A stretch of DNA of 49,947 bases from JANXQG01 sp037147235. GTDB taxonomy: Bacteria; Planctomycetota; Planctomycetia; Pirellulales; Thermoguttaceae. Below the pieces are notes generated by a model. The model ran no database searches. It had not been told where the DNA came from and saw nothing but the letters and a program-made list of their open reading frames with translations. Of this stretch, positions 15,226 through 23,533 are shown one piece after another. The DNA lies in contig JBAWVO010000007.1 in assembly GCA_037147235.1 (NCBI GenBank), positions 1 through 49,947 of the forward strand. The letters are read 5' to 3'. Both the position numbers and the translations under genes were made by a program. Position 1 is the first letter of the stretch, and each line of letters starts with the position of its first letter.

Positions 15226-16581
15226 CTACGGCAGCACCGGCAGTTCGGCCAAGGCAGCCTCGATATTCTCCTGCGGATAGGCGTAATCCTCCAAGTGACC
15301 CGAGAAGAACCTCTCGTAGGAGTTCATGTCGCATAGGCCGTGACCGCTGAGGTTGAAGAGGATACACTTCTCCCGGCCGGTATCCTTGCACCGCAATGCC
15401 TCAACGATCGCGCCGCGAATGGCATGCGCGCTTTCCGGGGCGGGGATGATGCCTTCCGTCGCGGCGAAAAGCTGCGCCGCCTCAAAACACTCGACTTGAT
15501 GAAAGGCGGCGGCCTCGATCAGCCCAAGCTCCTTCGCCAGGCTGACCATGGGGGCCATGCCGTGATAACGCAGCCCGCCGGCGTGGATGCCCGGCGGCAT
15601 GAAACTGTGTCCCAGGGTGTACATTTTCATCAGCGGGGTAAGTTTGCTGGTGTCGCCGTAGTCGTAGCGATATTGGCCGCGGCTCATCGTGGGGCAGGAA
15701 TGTGGCTCGCAGGCGACAAAACGGATGTCGCGGCCTGCTATCTTGTGGCGAATGAAAGGAAACGCCAAGCCGGCAAAATTACTGCCGCCGCCGACGCATC
15801 CCAGCACGACGTCCGGGTAGTCCTCGGCCAGTAGCATCTGCTTTTCCGCCTCCAGGCCGATGACCGTCTGATGCAACAGCACGTGATTCAGCACGCTGCC
15901 GAGCGTATAGCGAACGCCTTCCTGCGTGACGGCTGCTTCGACCGCCTCGCTGATGGCGATGCCCAAGCTGCCGGGGCAGTCGGGGTCTTTCTCGAGAATT
16001 GCCCGACCGCATTGCGTTTCAATCGAAGGGCTGGCGGTGACGTCGCCACCCCAGATGTGCATCATCATCCGCCGATAGGGCTTCTGATGGTAGCTCACCT
16101 TGACCATGAATATCTTGCACTTGAGATCGAACATCTTGCAGGCGAACGATAACGCGGCACCCCATTGGCCCGCCCCGGTTTCCGTTGTCAGACGCTGAAT
16201 TCCTTCGAGCTTGTTGTAGTAGACCTGGGCAACCGCCGTGTTGGTCTTGTGGCTACCGGGAGGACTGTGGCTCTCGTCCTTGAAATAAATCCTGGCCGGG
16301 GTTCCCAATGCCTGCTCCAGCCCACGGGCACGCACCAGAGGCGTCGGCCGCCAGATTGCGTAGATTTTGCGGATTTCCTCGGGGATGGCGATCCAACGTT
16401 CGGGACTCATCTCCTGTTGGAGCAGCTCCCGTGCGAAAACTCGTTCGAGTTTGGCTGGATCCATCGGCTGGTTTGTTGCTGGGTCCAATGGTGGGGGTGG
16501 CAGTTGTGGCAGATCGGCCAGCAGGTTGTACCAGGCGGCGGGAATGTCATTTTCGCTCAAAATAATGCGTTTGCTGCTCAT
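15226..16581 (-). CDS. trpB: TrpB-like PLP-dependent enzyme (TrpB2 type tryptophan synthase beta)
   Basis: 451 residues. It condenses indole (or another nucleophile) with serine. The PLP lysine is Lys112 in PGSHKTNTA. The Gly-rich phosphate loop is LGCVGGGSNF, and the active-site region is TETGAGQWG. The long N-terminal extension (about 50 residues), RPTPLVRARGLE and the extended length mark the TrpB2 class, which is often found outside the trp operon and without a TrpA partner. No trpA or other trp gene is nearby here. It may act as an indole-salvage or serine-deaminating enzyme. Confidence 0.92.
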   Translation of the reverse strand: MSSKRIILSENDIPAAWYNLLADLPQLPPPPLDPATNQPMDPAKLERVFARELLQQEMSPERWIAIPEEIRKIYAIWRPTPLVRARGLEQALGTPARIYFKDESHSPPGSHKTNTAVAQVYYNKLEGIQRLTTETGAGQWGAALSFACKMFDLKCKIFMVKVSYHQKPYRRMMMHIWGGDVTASPSIETQCGRAILEKDPDCPGSLGIAISEAVEAAVTQEGVRYTLGSVLNHVLLHQTVIGLEAEKQMLLAEDYPDVVLGCVGGGSNFAGLAFPFIRHKIAGRDIRFVACEPHSCPTMSRGQYRYDYGDTSKLTPLMKMYTLGHSFMPPGIHAGGLRYHGMAPMVSLAKELGLIEAAAFHQVECFEAAQLFAATEGIIPAPESAHAIRGAIVEALRCKDTGREKCILFNLSGHGLCDMNSYERFFSGHLEDYAYPQENIEAALAELPVLP

Positions 16582-16813
16582 AAATTATCCTTACCCAGGC
16601 AAATAGGTCCAAAATCTGATTCAAACTTATTCCAAAAAACCAACGCAAACGGGGAAAATAGCCGCCTGAACCAGCTTTTGAAACAAGTTCTCAGCATAAT
16701 CCGAGAAACCGAATTTGTCGAGTACCTTGACCGAATGCTTTCTTTCATGTTAGAAAAGTAGGTGCAGTCCCTTCGTGGTCGGCATAGGCGAATCGGCAGT
16801 CAGGCAAAGTGTT

Positions 16814-17485
16814 ATGGCGTTAGTTACCTTACGGGTTTTGGATGGTGCCGATCGCGGGCGAACCTTTGACGACGTTCCCACGCCGCTAACCGTAGGCCGG
16901 GAGGAAGGCAATCCCGTCCAGCTCGATGACGAGCGGATCAGCCGCTTCCATCTGAAGATCCAGGAGGACGAGGGCAAATTGGTCCTTGCCGACCTGGAGA
17001 GTACCAACGGCACCAAGGTCAACGGCGAGAGCGTCCGTCTCTGTCTCATCCGGCCGGGTGACGTGATTGCCGTAGGCCGCACGGTGATGGTTGTCGGGTC
17101 GCGCGAAGAAATTGCCCGGCGGCTGGCCAAGTTGCGTGGATCGGATATGTCGGGGGCCGTGCAACTGGAAAGCGAGGAACTTTCCGAGCAGCAAAGCGCG
17201 ATGGCCCTGGATCTTGAACTGGCCACCGATCAGGAGCGCGAGCTACACGCCCTGCTTCACGTCGTCGCTCCTCCCGAGCTACCCATTTCGCTGCATCCCG
17301 GCCAGGCGGCCGAACTGGCTGAGTTGCTCAACTATTTCCACCTGCGATTGCGGGGCCTGCTCCAAACCGTCAAGAAGGAGAAGGGTGATCGCATCACACT
17401 TGAGCAGCGGCAATGGCAAAACCTCCTCGACTTGCAGGCCCGGCTCGGTGGCTATCTTCGCCAGATCGGCGAACCGCAGGAATAG
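16814..17485 (+). CDS. FHA-domain protein
   Basis: About 223 residues from ATG 16814; an in-frame GTG at 16775 would add 13 non-conserved residues. Residues 1-95 form an FHA phosphothreonine-binding domain: a glycine-arginine strand (VGREEGNPVQL), SRFHLKI and the diagnostic ESTNGTKVNG. The rest is helical with LSEQQSAMALDLELATDQERELHALL and a terminal helix pair. It lacks kinase or transcription-factor domains, so it may be an adaptor reading Ser/Thr-kinase signalling. It converges on hypC with one base between the stops. Confidence 0.88.
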   Translation: MALVTLRVLDGADRGRTFDDVPTPLTVGREEGNPVQLDDERISRFHLKIQEDEGKLVLADLESTNGTKVNGESVRLCLIRPGDVIAVGRTVMVVGSREEIARRLAKLRGSDMSGAVQLESEELSEQQSAMALDLELATDQERELHALLHVVAPPELPISLHPGQAAELAELLNYFHLRLRGLLQTVKKEKGDRITLEQRQWQNLLDLQARLGGYLRQIGEPQE

Positions 17486-17486
17486 G

Positions 17487-17735
17487 CTAGCTGCCGCATT
17501 CCTGCTTCCCCGCTTCCTCAATCTGTTCCAGATACGAGAATATCTCCTCGGCTTCTTTCTCATCCACGCGGCTGATGGCAAAGCCCACGTGTACGATGAC
17601 ATAATCACCCACGACGGCCTCGGGGACGTAAACAAGGCAGATTTCCTTGCGGATACCGCCGAACTCGACCTTGGCCATGGGTAGGTCGTTCTGCAAATAC
17701 GTTTCGGCCACTTTACCGGGAATTCCCAGGCACAT
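17487..17735 (-). CDS. hypC: Hydrogenase maturation chaperone HypC/HybG/HupF family
   Basis: 82 residues from ATG 17735, which gives the obligatory N-terminus MCLGIPGKV whose Cys2 carries the Fe(CN)2CO precursor with HypD. The strand VEFGGIRKEICLVYVPEA and GDYVIVHVGFAISRVDEKEA are typical. The open frame extends upstream inside hypF, but only this start fits. It overlaps the 3' end of hypF by 23 bases, so the two are cotranscribed. hypD, hypE and hydrogenase structural genes are not in this window. Confidence 0.93.
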   Translation of the reverse strand: MCLGIPGKVAETYLQNDLPMAKVEFGGIRKEICLVYVPEAVVGDYVIVHVGFAISRVDEKEAEEIFSYLEQIEEAGKQECGS

Positions 17736-20268
17736 CGATCGATCCTTGCATTTGTTGGGCGGCGACGAAAATTTGTCCCAGGGCAATCCCGCCGTCGCCG
17801 GGCGGAACTCGCTGATGAGAATACACGGTATACCCACCTTCCAGTAAACGCTGTCGGACCCGCCGAGTCAACAGGCTATTTTGGAAGCAACCGCCGGTGA
17901 GCACAACTTCGTCGCAATGAACTGCGTTAGCCAAGTCAAGGGCCAAGCCGGCGAGGGCATTGTGGAAACGTGCGCTGATTTGGCTGGCCGGTTCGCCCCG
18001 GAGGCGTTCGTCTCGGATTTGCCGGATCATCGGTTCCCAATCGGCGATGAGTCCGCCTGCGGACGCCTGAAGCGGTATGCAATAAGATTCGGTGACTTCG
18101 GCCTCCGCGGCGAATTCCAGTTTCATCGCCGCTTGGCCCTCGAAGGTCATTTCCTGCCCGAGTCCGCACAAGGCGGCAACCGCGTCGAAGAGCCGACCCA
18201 TGCTGCTGGTACGAGGGCAATTCAGTCCCTGGCCAAGCATGGCGGCGAGGGTCTGTTGCTCGGATTCCGAGAACCAGTCGTCGATGACGTGGGATAGGTT
18301 TTCAACCTGTCTGCCCTCAAATGCCCGAGGCCCCAACATTTCGTACAACAGCCCCAGTGCTGCCCGCCGCGGCTGGCGGGCAGCCTGATCGCCGCCGGGC
18401 AGTGGGAAGGTACGCAGATGGGCCACGCGATGATATTCCGCACCGTGGCACAAGAGGGCCTCGCCGCCCCAGAGGGTGCCGTCTTGGCCGTAGCCCGTGC
18501 CGTCCCAAGGAAGCCCCAGCAGGGGACCCTCCAATCCATGCTCCGCCATGCACGCGGCTACGTGGGCATGGTGATGCTGCACGCGCACGAGGGAAACTCT
18601 CAACCCGCAAGCCAATTCTTCGGCATATCGAGTCGAAGCGTAATCCGGGTGCAGGTCACAAGCAATCGCCTGCGGTTTCACCGCAAAGAATTCCAGCAGA
18701 TCATCGATTGCTCGACGGAAGACACTTACGCTTAGCGTACTTTCCAAGTCGCCAATGTGTTGGCTTAATACCACGGAAGCAAGCAGATTCCCCCCCTCGC
18801 CCTTTGGGAAAAAGGCAGGGGGCGAGGGCAACGGACTCCCCTCGCCCGTACTCGGGAGAGGGGCAGGGGGCGAGGGGGGCCCCTCGCCGCCAACCGCCAG
18901 GGCAATGGTGTTTTTCAAATGCCCGCCGACGGCCAGGATCGCGGGGGCAGCAAAATTCAGCCTGATCGGCAGCGGGGCGAAACCTCGGGCTCGCCGCAAT
19001 ACCTGAAGACCATCAAGGCCAACGCGGGCAACGGAATCGTCCACCGGTCGCACGATGGGACGATTGTGGACCAAGAACAGATCAGCGATGATCTCTCTTG
19101 ACGCTCGGCTCCGACCGCCGGGTAGGTCAGGCTTTCCAGCCTGACAATCTGCCTTTTGGCCCAGACCTCCGAGACGCTGCAAGGCATCGTCGATCTCGAT
19201 GGCCATCGGTTCCTCGGCAAGATTACCGCTGGTGCAAACCAGGGGCCTCGCAACGGCTTCCGTCAGTAAGTGGTGCAGCGGCGTGTAGGGCAGCATCGCG
19301 CCGAGATACGGATTGCCCGTGGCAACATTCACGGCGATGTTATCGGCTGGATGAACTGGATCGGTTATCCGCGGTAGCAAAAGAATGGGCGCGGCGGGAG
19401 ACAACAACTCACGCACTTCGTTTTCAGAAACCAAGCAGCATCTCCGCACGGCATTGAGGGAGGGAAACATCAGCGCAAAAGGCCGGTCCGGGCGGTGTTT
19501 TCTTTGCCGCAATCGATCAACGGCATCGGCATCGGTTGCGTCCACGAGAAGTTGAAAGCCGCCGAGTCCCTGTAGTGCCACGACCTGGCCCGAGCAAAGG
19601 GCGTTGGCGGCCGTCTTTAACGCCTGGTCGCGCTCCGCCATCACTTGGCCGCGCGCATCCAAGAGGCACAACTGCGGTCCGCAGTTTGGGCAAGCGATCG
19701 GTTGGGCGTGAAAGCGTCGATCGGCCGGGTCGTCATACTCGGCTTGGCATATGGGGCACATCGGGAACTGGGCCATGGACGTCCGCGGCCGATCGTACGG
19801 CAACTGCCGGATAATCGACCAGCGCGGCCCACAATTCGTGCAATTTGTGAAAGGATAGCGGTAGCGACGCTGATTCGGGTCGCCGATCTCTTCACAGCAG
19901 GCATTACAGGTGGCCAGATCGGCCGGAATGGTCGGCCGCGGCTGTGCATCGCCTGCGGCAGAGCGAATCTCGAATGTGACACCAGTTATGGCTTGGACAA
20001 GAGCCACCGGCAATTCTTCGACCTCGACCGAGTCGACTCTGGCCTGATGTGGTGCCCCGCTCTGCAGCGATTCCAGAAAATCAACAACCTCAGCCGCAGG
20101 TCCAGAGACTTCCAGACGCACGGCGTCGGCCTCGTTCTGAACCCAGCCGATCAGCCCGTGATTACGGGCCGTTCGATAAACAAACGGGCGAAAACCGACA
20201 CCTTGAACGATACCGCGAACGGTAATCGCCACGCGACGTGTATTCGGCGTTGGCTCAGTCAACCTCAA
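17713..20268 (-). CDS. hypF: Carbamoyltransferase HypF (NiFe-hydrogenase maturation)
   Basis: 851 residues. It converts carbamoyl phosphate and ATP to the cyanide-ligand precursor with HypE. The domains in order are acylphosphatase-like (GIVQGVGFRPFVYRTA, residues 19-34), a zinc-finger pair (CNACC..CTNCGP and CPIC..CPNCGP), a YrdC-like domain (VVALQGLGGFQLLVDAT, KHRPDRPFALM) and a Kae1-like domain (VQHHHAHVAACMAEHG, TGGCFQN). The start is a TTG at 20268 overlapping the BON-like gene by 14 bases. Two insertions are encoded by palindromic repeat DNA: residues about 375-383 and 464-493 (PSPPAPLPSTGEG...). Both lie between conserved blocks, so the enzyme could remain active. Confidence 0.94.
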   Translation of the reverse strand: MRLTEPTPNTRRVAITVRGIVQGVGFRPFVYRTARNHGLIGWVQNEADAVRLEVSGPAAEVVDFLESLQSGAPHQARVDSVEVEELPVALVQAITGVTFEIRSAAGDAQPRPTIPADLATCNACCEEIGDPNQRRYRYPFTNCTNCGPRWSIIRQLPYDRPRTSMAQFPMCPICQAEYDDPADRRFHAQPIACPNCGPQLCLLDARGQVMAERDQALKTAANALCSGQVVALQGLGGFQLLVDATDADAVDRLRQRKHRPDRPFALMFPSLNAVRRCCLVSENEVRELLSPAAPILLLPRITDPVHPADNIAVNVATGNPYLGAMLPYTPLHHLLTEAVARPLVCTSGNLAEEPMAIEIDDALQRLGGLGQKADCQAGKPDLPGGRSRASREIIADLFLVHNRPIVRPVDDSVARVGLDGLQVLRRARGFAPLPIRLNFAAPAILAVGGHLKNTIALAVGGEGPPSPPAPLPSTGEGSPLPSPPAFFPKGEGGNLLASVVLSQHIGDLESTLSVSVFRRAIDDLLEFFAVKPQAIACDLHPDYASTRYAEELACGLRVSLVRVQHHHAHVAACMAEHGLEGPLLGLPWDGTGYGQDGTLWGGEALLCHGAEYHRVAHLRTFPLPGGDQAARQPRRAALGLLYEMLGPRAFEGRQVENLSHVIDDWFSESEQQTLAAMLGQGLNCPRTSSMGRLFDAVAALCGLGQEMTFEGQAAMKLEFAAEAEVTESYCIPLQASAGGLIADWEPMIRQIRDERLRGEPASQISARFHNALAGLALDLANAVHCDEVVLTGGCFQNSLLTRRVRQRLLEGGYTVYSHQRVPPGDGGIALGQIFVAAQQMQGSIDVPGNSR
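18791..18877. repeat. Palindromic CCCTCGCCC...GGGCGAGGG repeat, two units inside hypF
   Basis: Two adjacent hairpin units (18791-18829 and 18836-18877), each of the form CCCTCGCCC-loop-CAGGGGGCGAGGG, lie in frame in hypF and encode Pro/Gly/Ser-rich sequence such as PLPSTGEGSPLPSPP. The same repeat type sits in frame in the AddB-like gene at 47898-47938. Confidence 0.85.
19122..19145. repeat. GTAGGTCAGGCTTTCCAGCCTGAC palindrome inside hypF
   Basis: A 24-base element with complementary arms (GTCAGGCT / AGCCTGAC) around a short loop. It is read in frame as part of QAGKPDLPGG in hypF. It interrupts a region otherwise conserved in HypF proteins. Confidence 0.7.
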
Positions 20269-20530
20269 TGCAGTTCGTCAAATTCAGGCCGATGGGGCCG
20301 GCCATGGCGGCATGTTGAGCCAATTGCTTGCAGTAGTAGCTGGAACACGAACCGTGAAGCCAGACACGATCACCGTGAACGATAACCGAAAGATTGGCCA
20401 CGCCTCCGGCAGTTTCTTGCTGGACGGCCTTTTCAATGGAATCGGCAAGGGCCTCGGCCTCAACCAACGTCCTGGGAACAAGGTTTAGCAACTCGGGCGA
20501 GACGGGTTGTACATCCCGCAAATCGTCCAT
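20255..20530 (-). CDS. Small BON-domain-like protein
   Basis: 91 residues. Start ATG 20530 has GGGAGG just upstream. The second half, VHGDRVWLHGSCSSYYCKQL followed by AQHAAMAG and a final hydrophobic strand (GLNLTNCIEVD), has the beta-alpha-beta pattern and central G-x-V-x-L-x-G turn of BON domains, which bind membranes or ligands. The N-terminal half is helical (VEAEALADSIEKAVQQ). It is soluble, with no signal peptide. It precedes and overlaps hypF by 14 bases. A second protein of the same pattern lies at 33022-33405. Confidence 0.6.
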   Translation of the reverse strand: MDDLRDVQPVSPELLNLVPRTLVEAEALADSIEKAVQQETAGGVANLSVIVHGDRVWLHGSCSSYYCKQLAQHAAMAGPIGLNLTNCIEVD

Positions 20531-20779
20531 GGGATCCTCCCTTCAATCGCTTTGGCGGTCGTTCTTTTGTCGCCTGCAAGAGCCCGTCCGTAAGCATTCC
20601 GCGCGGATGCAGAATCCTAACAGCCTTTAATTTAACGAGTTCACACGTCCTGTCAACGTCGGTATTGCTGTTTTTCTGGAAATGGATGCCCACTTCGCGG
20701 AACGGAATCAATTATTCAATTTCCGGGCTACTCCCTTGCCTGGGTGCATCCGGGCAGCTCGATATCCTGTCGCCAACGA

Positions 20780-21349
20780 TCAAAAGGCGTCGCTGGCCTT
20801 GCCTTTTTTGGGTGCTGCGAGAACCTTGCGGATGGGGAAGCTGCAGATCGGGAGAAACTCAGCGTTAAGAATAGGTCGGCCACTGACGTGCTGCGTTGTA
20901 TTGAAAGGCAAGGCATAGGCACCGGCCTGGCCACTGGCGACATCGGCAATGTAGAGTAGGGATCTGCTCGGCATGTTCCCCCCACGACCACCGCCGCGAT
21001 TGAGGTCGCAGAGGCCAGTAGCCATGAGAAACTTGGGAGTTTTATCGCCATCGGTTTTGAAATCTTGGAGTACGTTGCGATAGCAATGTTGGATCACGCC
21101 GAAACCGTTGGTAGCCATGGCCGAGCGGCCGATCACGTAGGAATGCAAATCGCCCGTGAGGTGGTCGAGGAAATAGACAGCCTCATACTCGCCTTCGACC
21201 GGTCCGGTAGCCATGCTAAAGGTGTCGATCTTGTCCGTGGCTACCGCGTGTAAAGGCACGCTGGGCCAAAGGCCGGCCACCATCAATCCAACCATAATTC
21301 CTAGCCCCAACCATAGCAATGCAGTTGTTTTTCGGAAATTCCAAGACAC
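20780..21349 (-). CDS. Membrane-anchored protein of unknown function
   Basis: 189 residues. I choose GTG 21349 because GGAGG lies six bases before it; the frame is open further upstream but crosses palindromic repeats. One membrane anchor (TALLWLGLGIMVGLMVAGLW) is followed by an extracytoplasmic domain with FSMATGPVEGEYEAVYFLDH, LTGDLHSYVIGRSA and a Gly-rich loop (LNRGGGRGGNMPSRS), then IADVASGQAGAYALPFN. The alternating strands suggest a beta-propeller-like or other all-beta fold. The C-terminus is Lys/Ala-rich. No known family is recognised. Confidence 0.65.
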   Translation of the reverse strand: MSWNFRKTTALLWLGLGIMVGLMVAGLWPSVPLHAVATDKIDTFSMATGPVEGEYEAVYFLDHLTGDLHSYVIGRSAMATNGFGVIQHCYRNVLQDFKTDGDKTPKFLMATGLCDLNRGGGRGGNMPSRSLLYIADVASGQAGAYALPFNTTQHVSGRPILNAEFLPICSFPIRKVLAAPKKGKASDAF

Positions 21350-21450
21350 GGCAAACCTCCAGAAGTTTCGATTCTTGATACAGACCTCGCCTGAATCATA
21401 TCCGATTGTTCCTTGGATTTCCAGCCGGGGCTTGGAAAATCGGGGCTTGG

Positions 21451-21574
21451 AAAATCGGCTCTCCGCCAAGTTTGTGGTGCGGGCGTCTCGCCTGCCTGGT
21501 TCAGCCACAACACCTTGGGCAGGCGAGACGCCCGCACCACAATTATCCGCAAATCCGGCGGAGAGCCCGATTTT
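21451..21574. repeat. Nested inverted repeat with GTGGTGCGGGCGTCTCGCC arms
   Basis: The outer arms 21451-21467 (AAAATCGGCTCTCCGCC) and 21557-21574 are complementary apart from one extra base. The inner arms 21473-21496 and 21518-21541 are perfectly complementary over 24 bases. A tandem GGGGCTTGGAAAATCGG duplication lies at about 21427-21459. The element sits between the tolC-like stop (21580) and the next gene's start (21349). It could act as a terminator or RNA-stabilising hairpin. Confidence 0.85.
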
Positions 21575-21579
21575 CGCAC

Positions 21580-23124
21580 CTAAAGATCCAGATTGGGTAC
21601 CGGAACGGGTGCATTCTCCTCGCCCGCTGGGGCTGGCGTCGGCTGCGGCAATCTGGAAACCACGCTCTGGCCGAGGCGAATTTGCCAACCGCCACCCAAC
21701 GACCGATAGATCTGAATCAGGCCCACCGCAATTTGGCTGCGAGCCTGGGCCTGGAGATCCTGTTGCTGCACCAGATTCTGCTCGATGGTGGCGACGCGGT
21801 TGAAATCAACCGTACCCACGCGATACTGGCTGACGACGATCTTGTACGCCTTGTCGGCGGCGACAACGCTCTCGGTAAGGAGTTTTGCCCGCTCCTGGGC
21901 GCGCAGAAAGGTGATCAGTCCGTTTTCGGCTTCTGCGTTTGCGGTCAGTACGGCGTTGCGATAGATCAGCAGGGTTTCCTGAAACTTAGCATCCTGCAAG
22001 CGGACATTGTTGGCGATCCGGCCGTAGTTGAGGATATCCCACTGAAACGACGGTCCGACACTGCCATTGAAGGCTTGGTAGGTGAACAACTGCGACGCAT
22101 TCTGGGCCGAGTAGCCCAGAGTGCCGTTGATCGAGATGTGCGGATACCAGTCGGTCTGAGCGATACCTATTTGCTGGGCCTGGGCCGCGGCGTTACGTTC
22201 GGCGCGGCGGATGTCGGGCCGTCGCTCCAGCAATTGTGCCGGAATGCCCACCACCACTTCCCGCGGTGCCGTGGGAATTGACCGCTGTCCCAGACGGGCT
22301 TGCAGGTCGGTGGGCGGAATACCCAACAAGACGCAAAGCTGGTTCTGGCTCAGTCGCAATAGGATTTCAAACGCTGGGATCTGGGCCTCCGTTTGCGCGA
22401 GCGTGCTTTGTGCCTGATCGACGTCCAGTTCACTGGTGCGTCCGGCATCCAAACGGGCTTGGACGATCTTCAGGACGTCGGTTTGCAGTTTCACGTTCTG
22501 CTTGGCCAATGCAATCTGCTCTTGGTACTGGCGCATAAGGACGTAGCTTGTGGCCACGTCGCCCACCAAGGTGACCAAGACGGCGTCGTAGTCCTCCACC
22601 GATGCGTCCAGTTGGGCCTCGCTAGCCAGCACGGCGCGGCGAAATCGACCCCAGAAGTCCAGTTCCCAGGCCAAGTTGAACCCAAAATTCCACTGATCGC
22701 TGTATTTGGCACCACCTGGAAAGAGGGGATTCGATGAGGAAGCACTGCGGCGATAGCCGCCAGCCGCATTTTGTGATTGCGGGAAGAGTTCGCCCGTGGC
22801 GATTCCCAGCATAGCCCGAGCTTGAAGGATACGGGTGCCTGCCGCTTTCAGGGTGATGTTCTGGTTATAGGCATGGTTGACCAAATCGTTGAGTACGGGG
22901 TCATTAAAAACGCACCACCAGCGGCTCAGGTCGGCGGACTGGGAGCGCACGCGGATATCGGTGGTGTTGATCCACTGTGGCGCGACTGCGGCTTTGGGGG
23001 AACTATACTCGGGTCCCACCTTGAAACCGTTGTGAAAGTAGTCTGAAAAACTCGTGCATCCGCTCAGGCAAAGTGCCGCGGCTGCAAGGTAAAACAAGTG
23101 GGTATGTCGATAGGCATGTTGCAT
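21580..23124 (-). CDS. TolC/NodT-family outer-membrane efflux lipoprotein
   Basis: 514 residues from ATG 23124, preceded by GAGGAG at seven bases. The signal peptide ends in the lipobox LSGC (residues 20-23), giving a lipid-anchored OMP. The mature protein has the two-repeat OEP pattern: WWCVFNDPVLNDLVNHAYNQN, NITLKAAGTRILQARAMLGI, RRPDIRRAERNAAAQAQQIG and the late repeat with LTESVVAADKAYKIV. It is the outer channel of tripartite efflux pumps. No adaptor or inner-membrane RND/MFS/MacB gene is adjacent; the nearest candidate is the MacB-type gene 20 kb away. It probably has its own promoter. Confidence 0.92.
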   Translation of the reverse strand: MQHAYRHTHLFYLAAAALCLSGCTSFSDYFHNGFKVGPEYSSPKAAVAPQWINTTDIRVRSQSADLSRWWCVFNDPVLNDLVNHAYNQNITLKAAGTRILQARAMLGIATGELFPQSQNAAGGYRRSASSSNPLFPGGAKYSDQWNFGFNLAWELDFWGRFRRAVLASEAQLDASVEDYDAVLVTLVGDVATSYVLMRQYQEQIALAKQNVKLQTDVLKIVQARLDAGRTSELDVDQAQSTLAQTEAQIPAFEILLRLSQNQLCVLLGIPPTDLQARLGQRSIPTAPREVVVGIPAQLLERRPDIRRAERNAAAQAQQIGIAQTDWYPHISINGTLGYSAQNASQLFTYQAFNGSVGPSFQWDILNYGRIANNVRLQDAKFQETLLIYRNAVLTANAEAENGLITFLRAQERAKLLTESVVAADKAYKIVVSQYRVGTVDFNRVATIEQNLVQQQDLQAQARSQIAVGLIQIYRSLGGGWQIRLGQSVVSRLPQPTPAPAGEENAPVPVPNLDL

Positions 23125-23533
23125 GGTTAAACTCCTCGCGCCGGTGGGCAATCGGTGTTTTGAGGCAGGGACTTACTGGAATGAACAGGTGGGTTTTGTG
23201 GCAATAGCCGTTCTTTCGACACAGATCGCAAATCAGCGCAGGCGGTCAAAAGAATCACAATCGGCTCCGTGCTTCCCATCGGCAGAACCGATGCAACCCT
23301 GACATCAGAAAAGTCGGGCGCGAGAGAACCGCTAGATCCGTCATAGGCCAGCCGCAAGGAGGATGCGGTGCAAACGGCATAACTGACACCAGAAACCTGG
23401 ATATAGCCGGCGCAGCCCTCCCAAATTGACACGAATTCATCTTGACAGTTGAAGCCACATTACGGATAAGTTGCGGTACGCGGCGATTTTTTCGCCAGGA
23501 TCTGTCGACCTTTCCCATGCGACGAGACACACA
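23125..23533. other. Divergent intergenic region, no gene seen
   Basis: A 409-base gap between the tolC-like gene (minus) and the TAXI protein gene (plus). A minus-strand open frame of about 100 codons (23127-23432) has no Shine-Dalgarno, a GTG start and no familiar motif. I treat the region as promoter sequence for both genes. Confidence 0.5.

Noticed and set aside
23127..23432. Small minus-strand gene upstream of the tolC-like gene
   Set aside because: GTG start without Shine-Dalgarno, overlap with the better-supported start region and no protein-like pattern.
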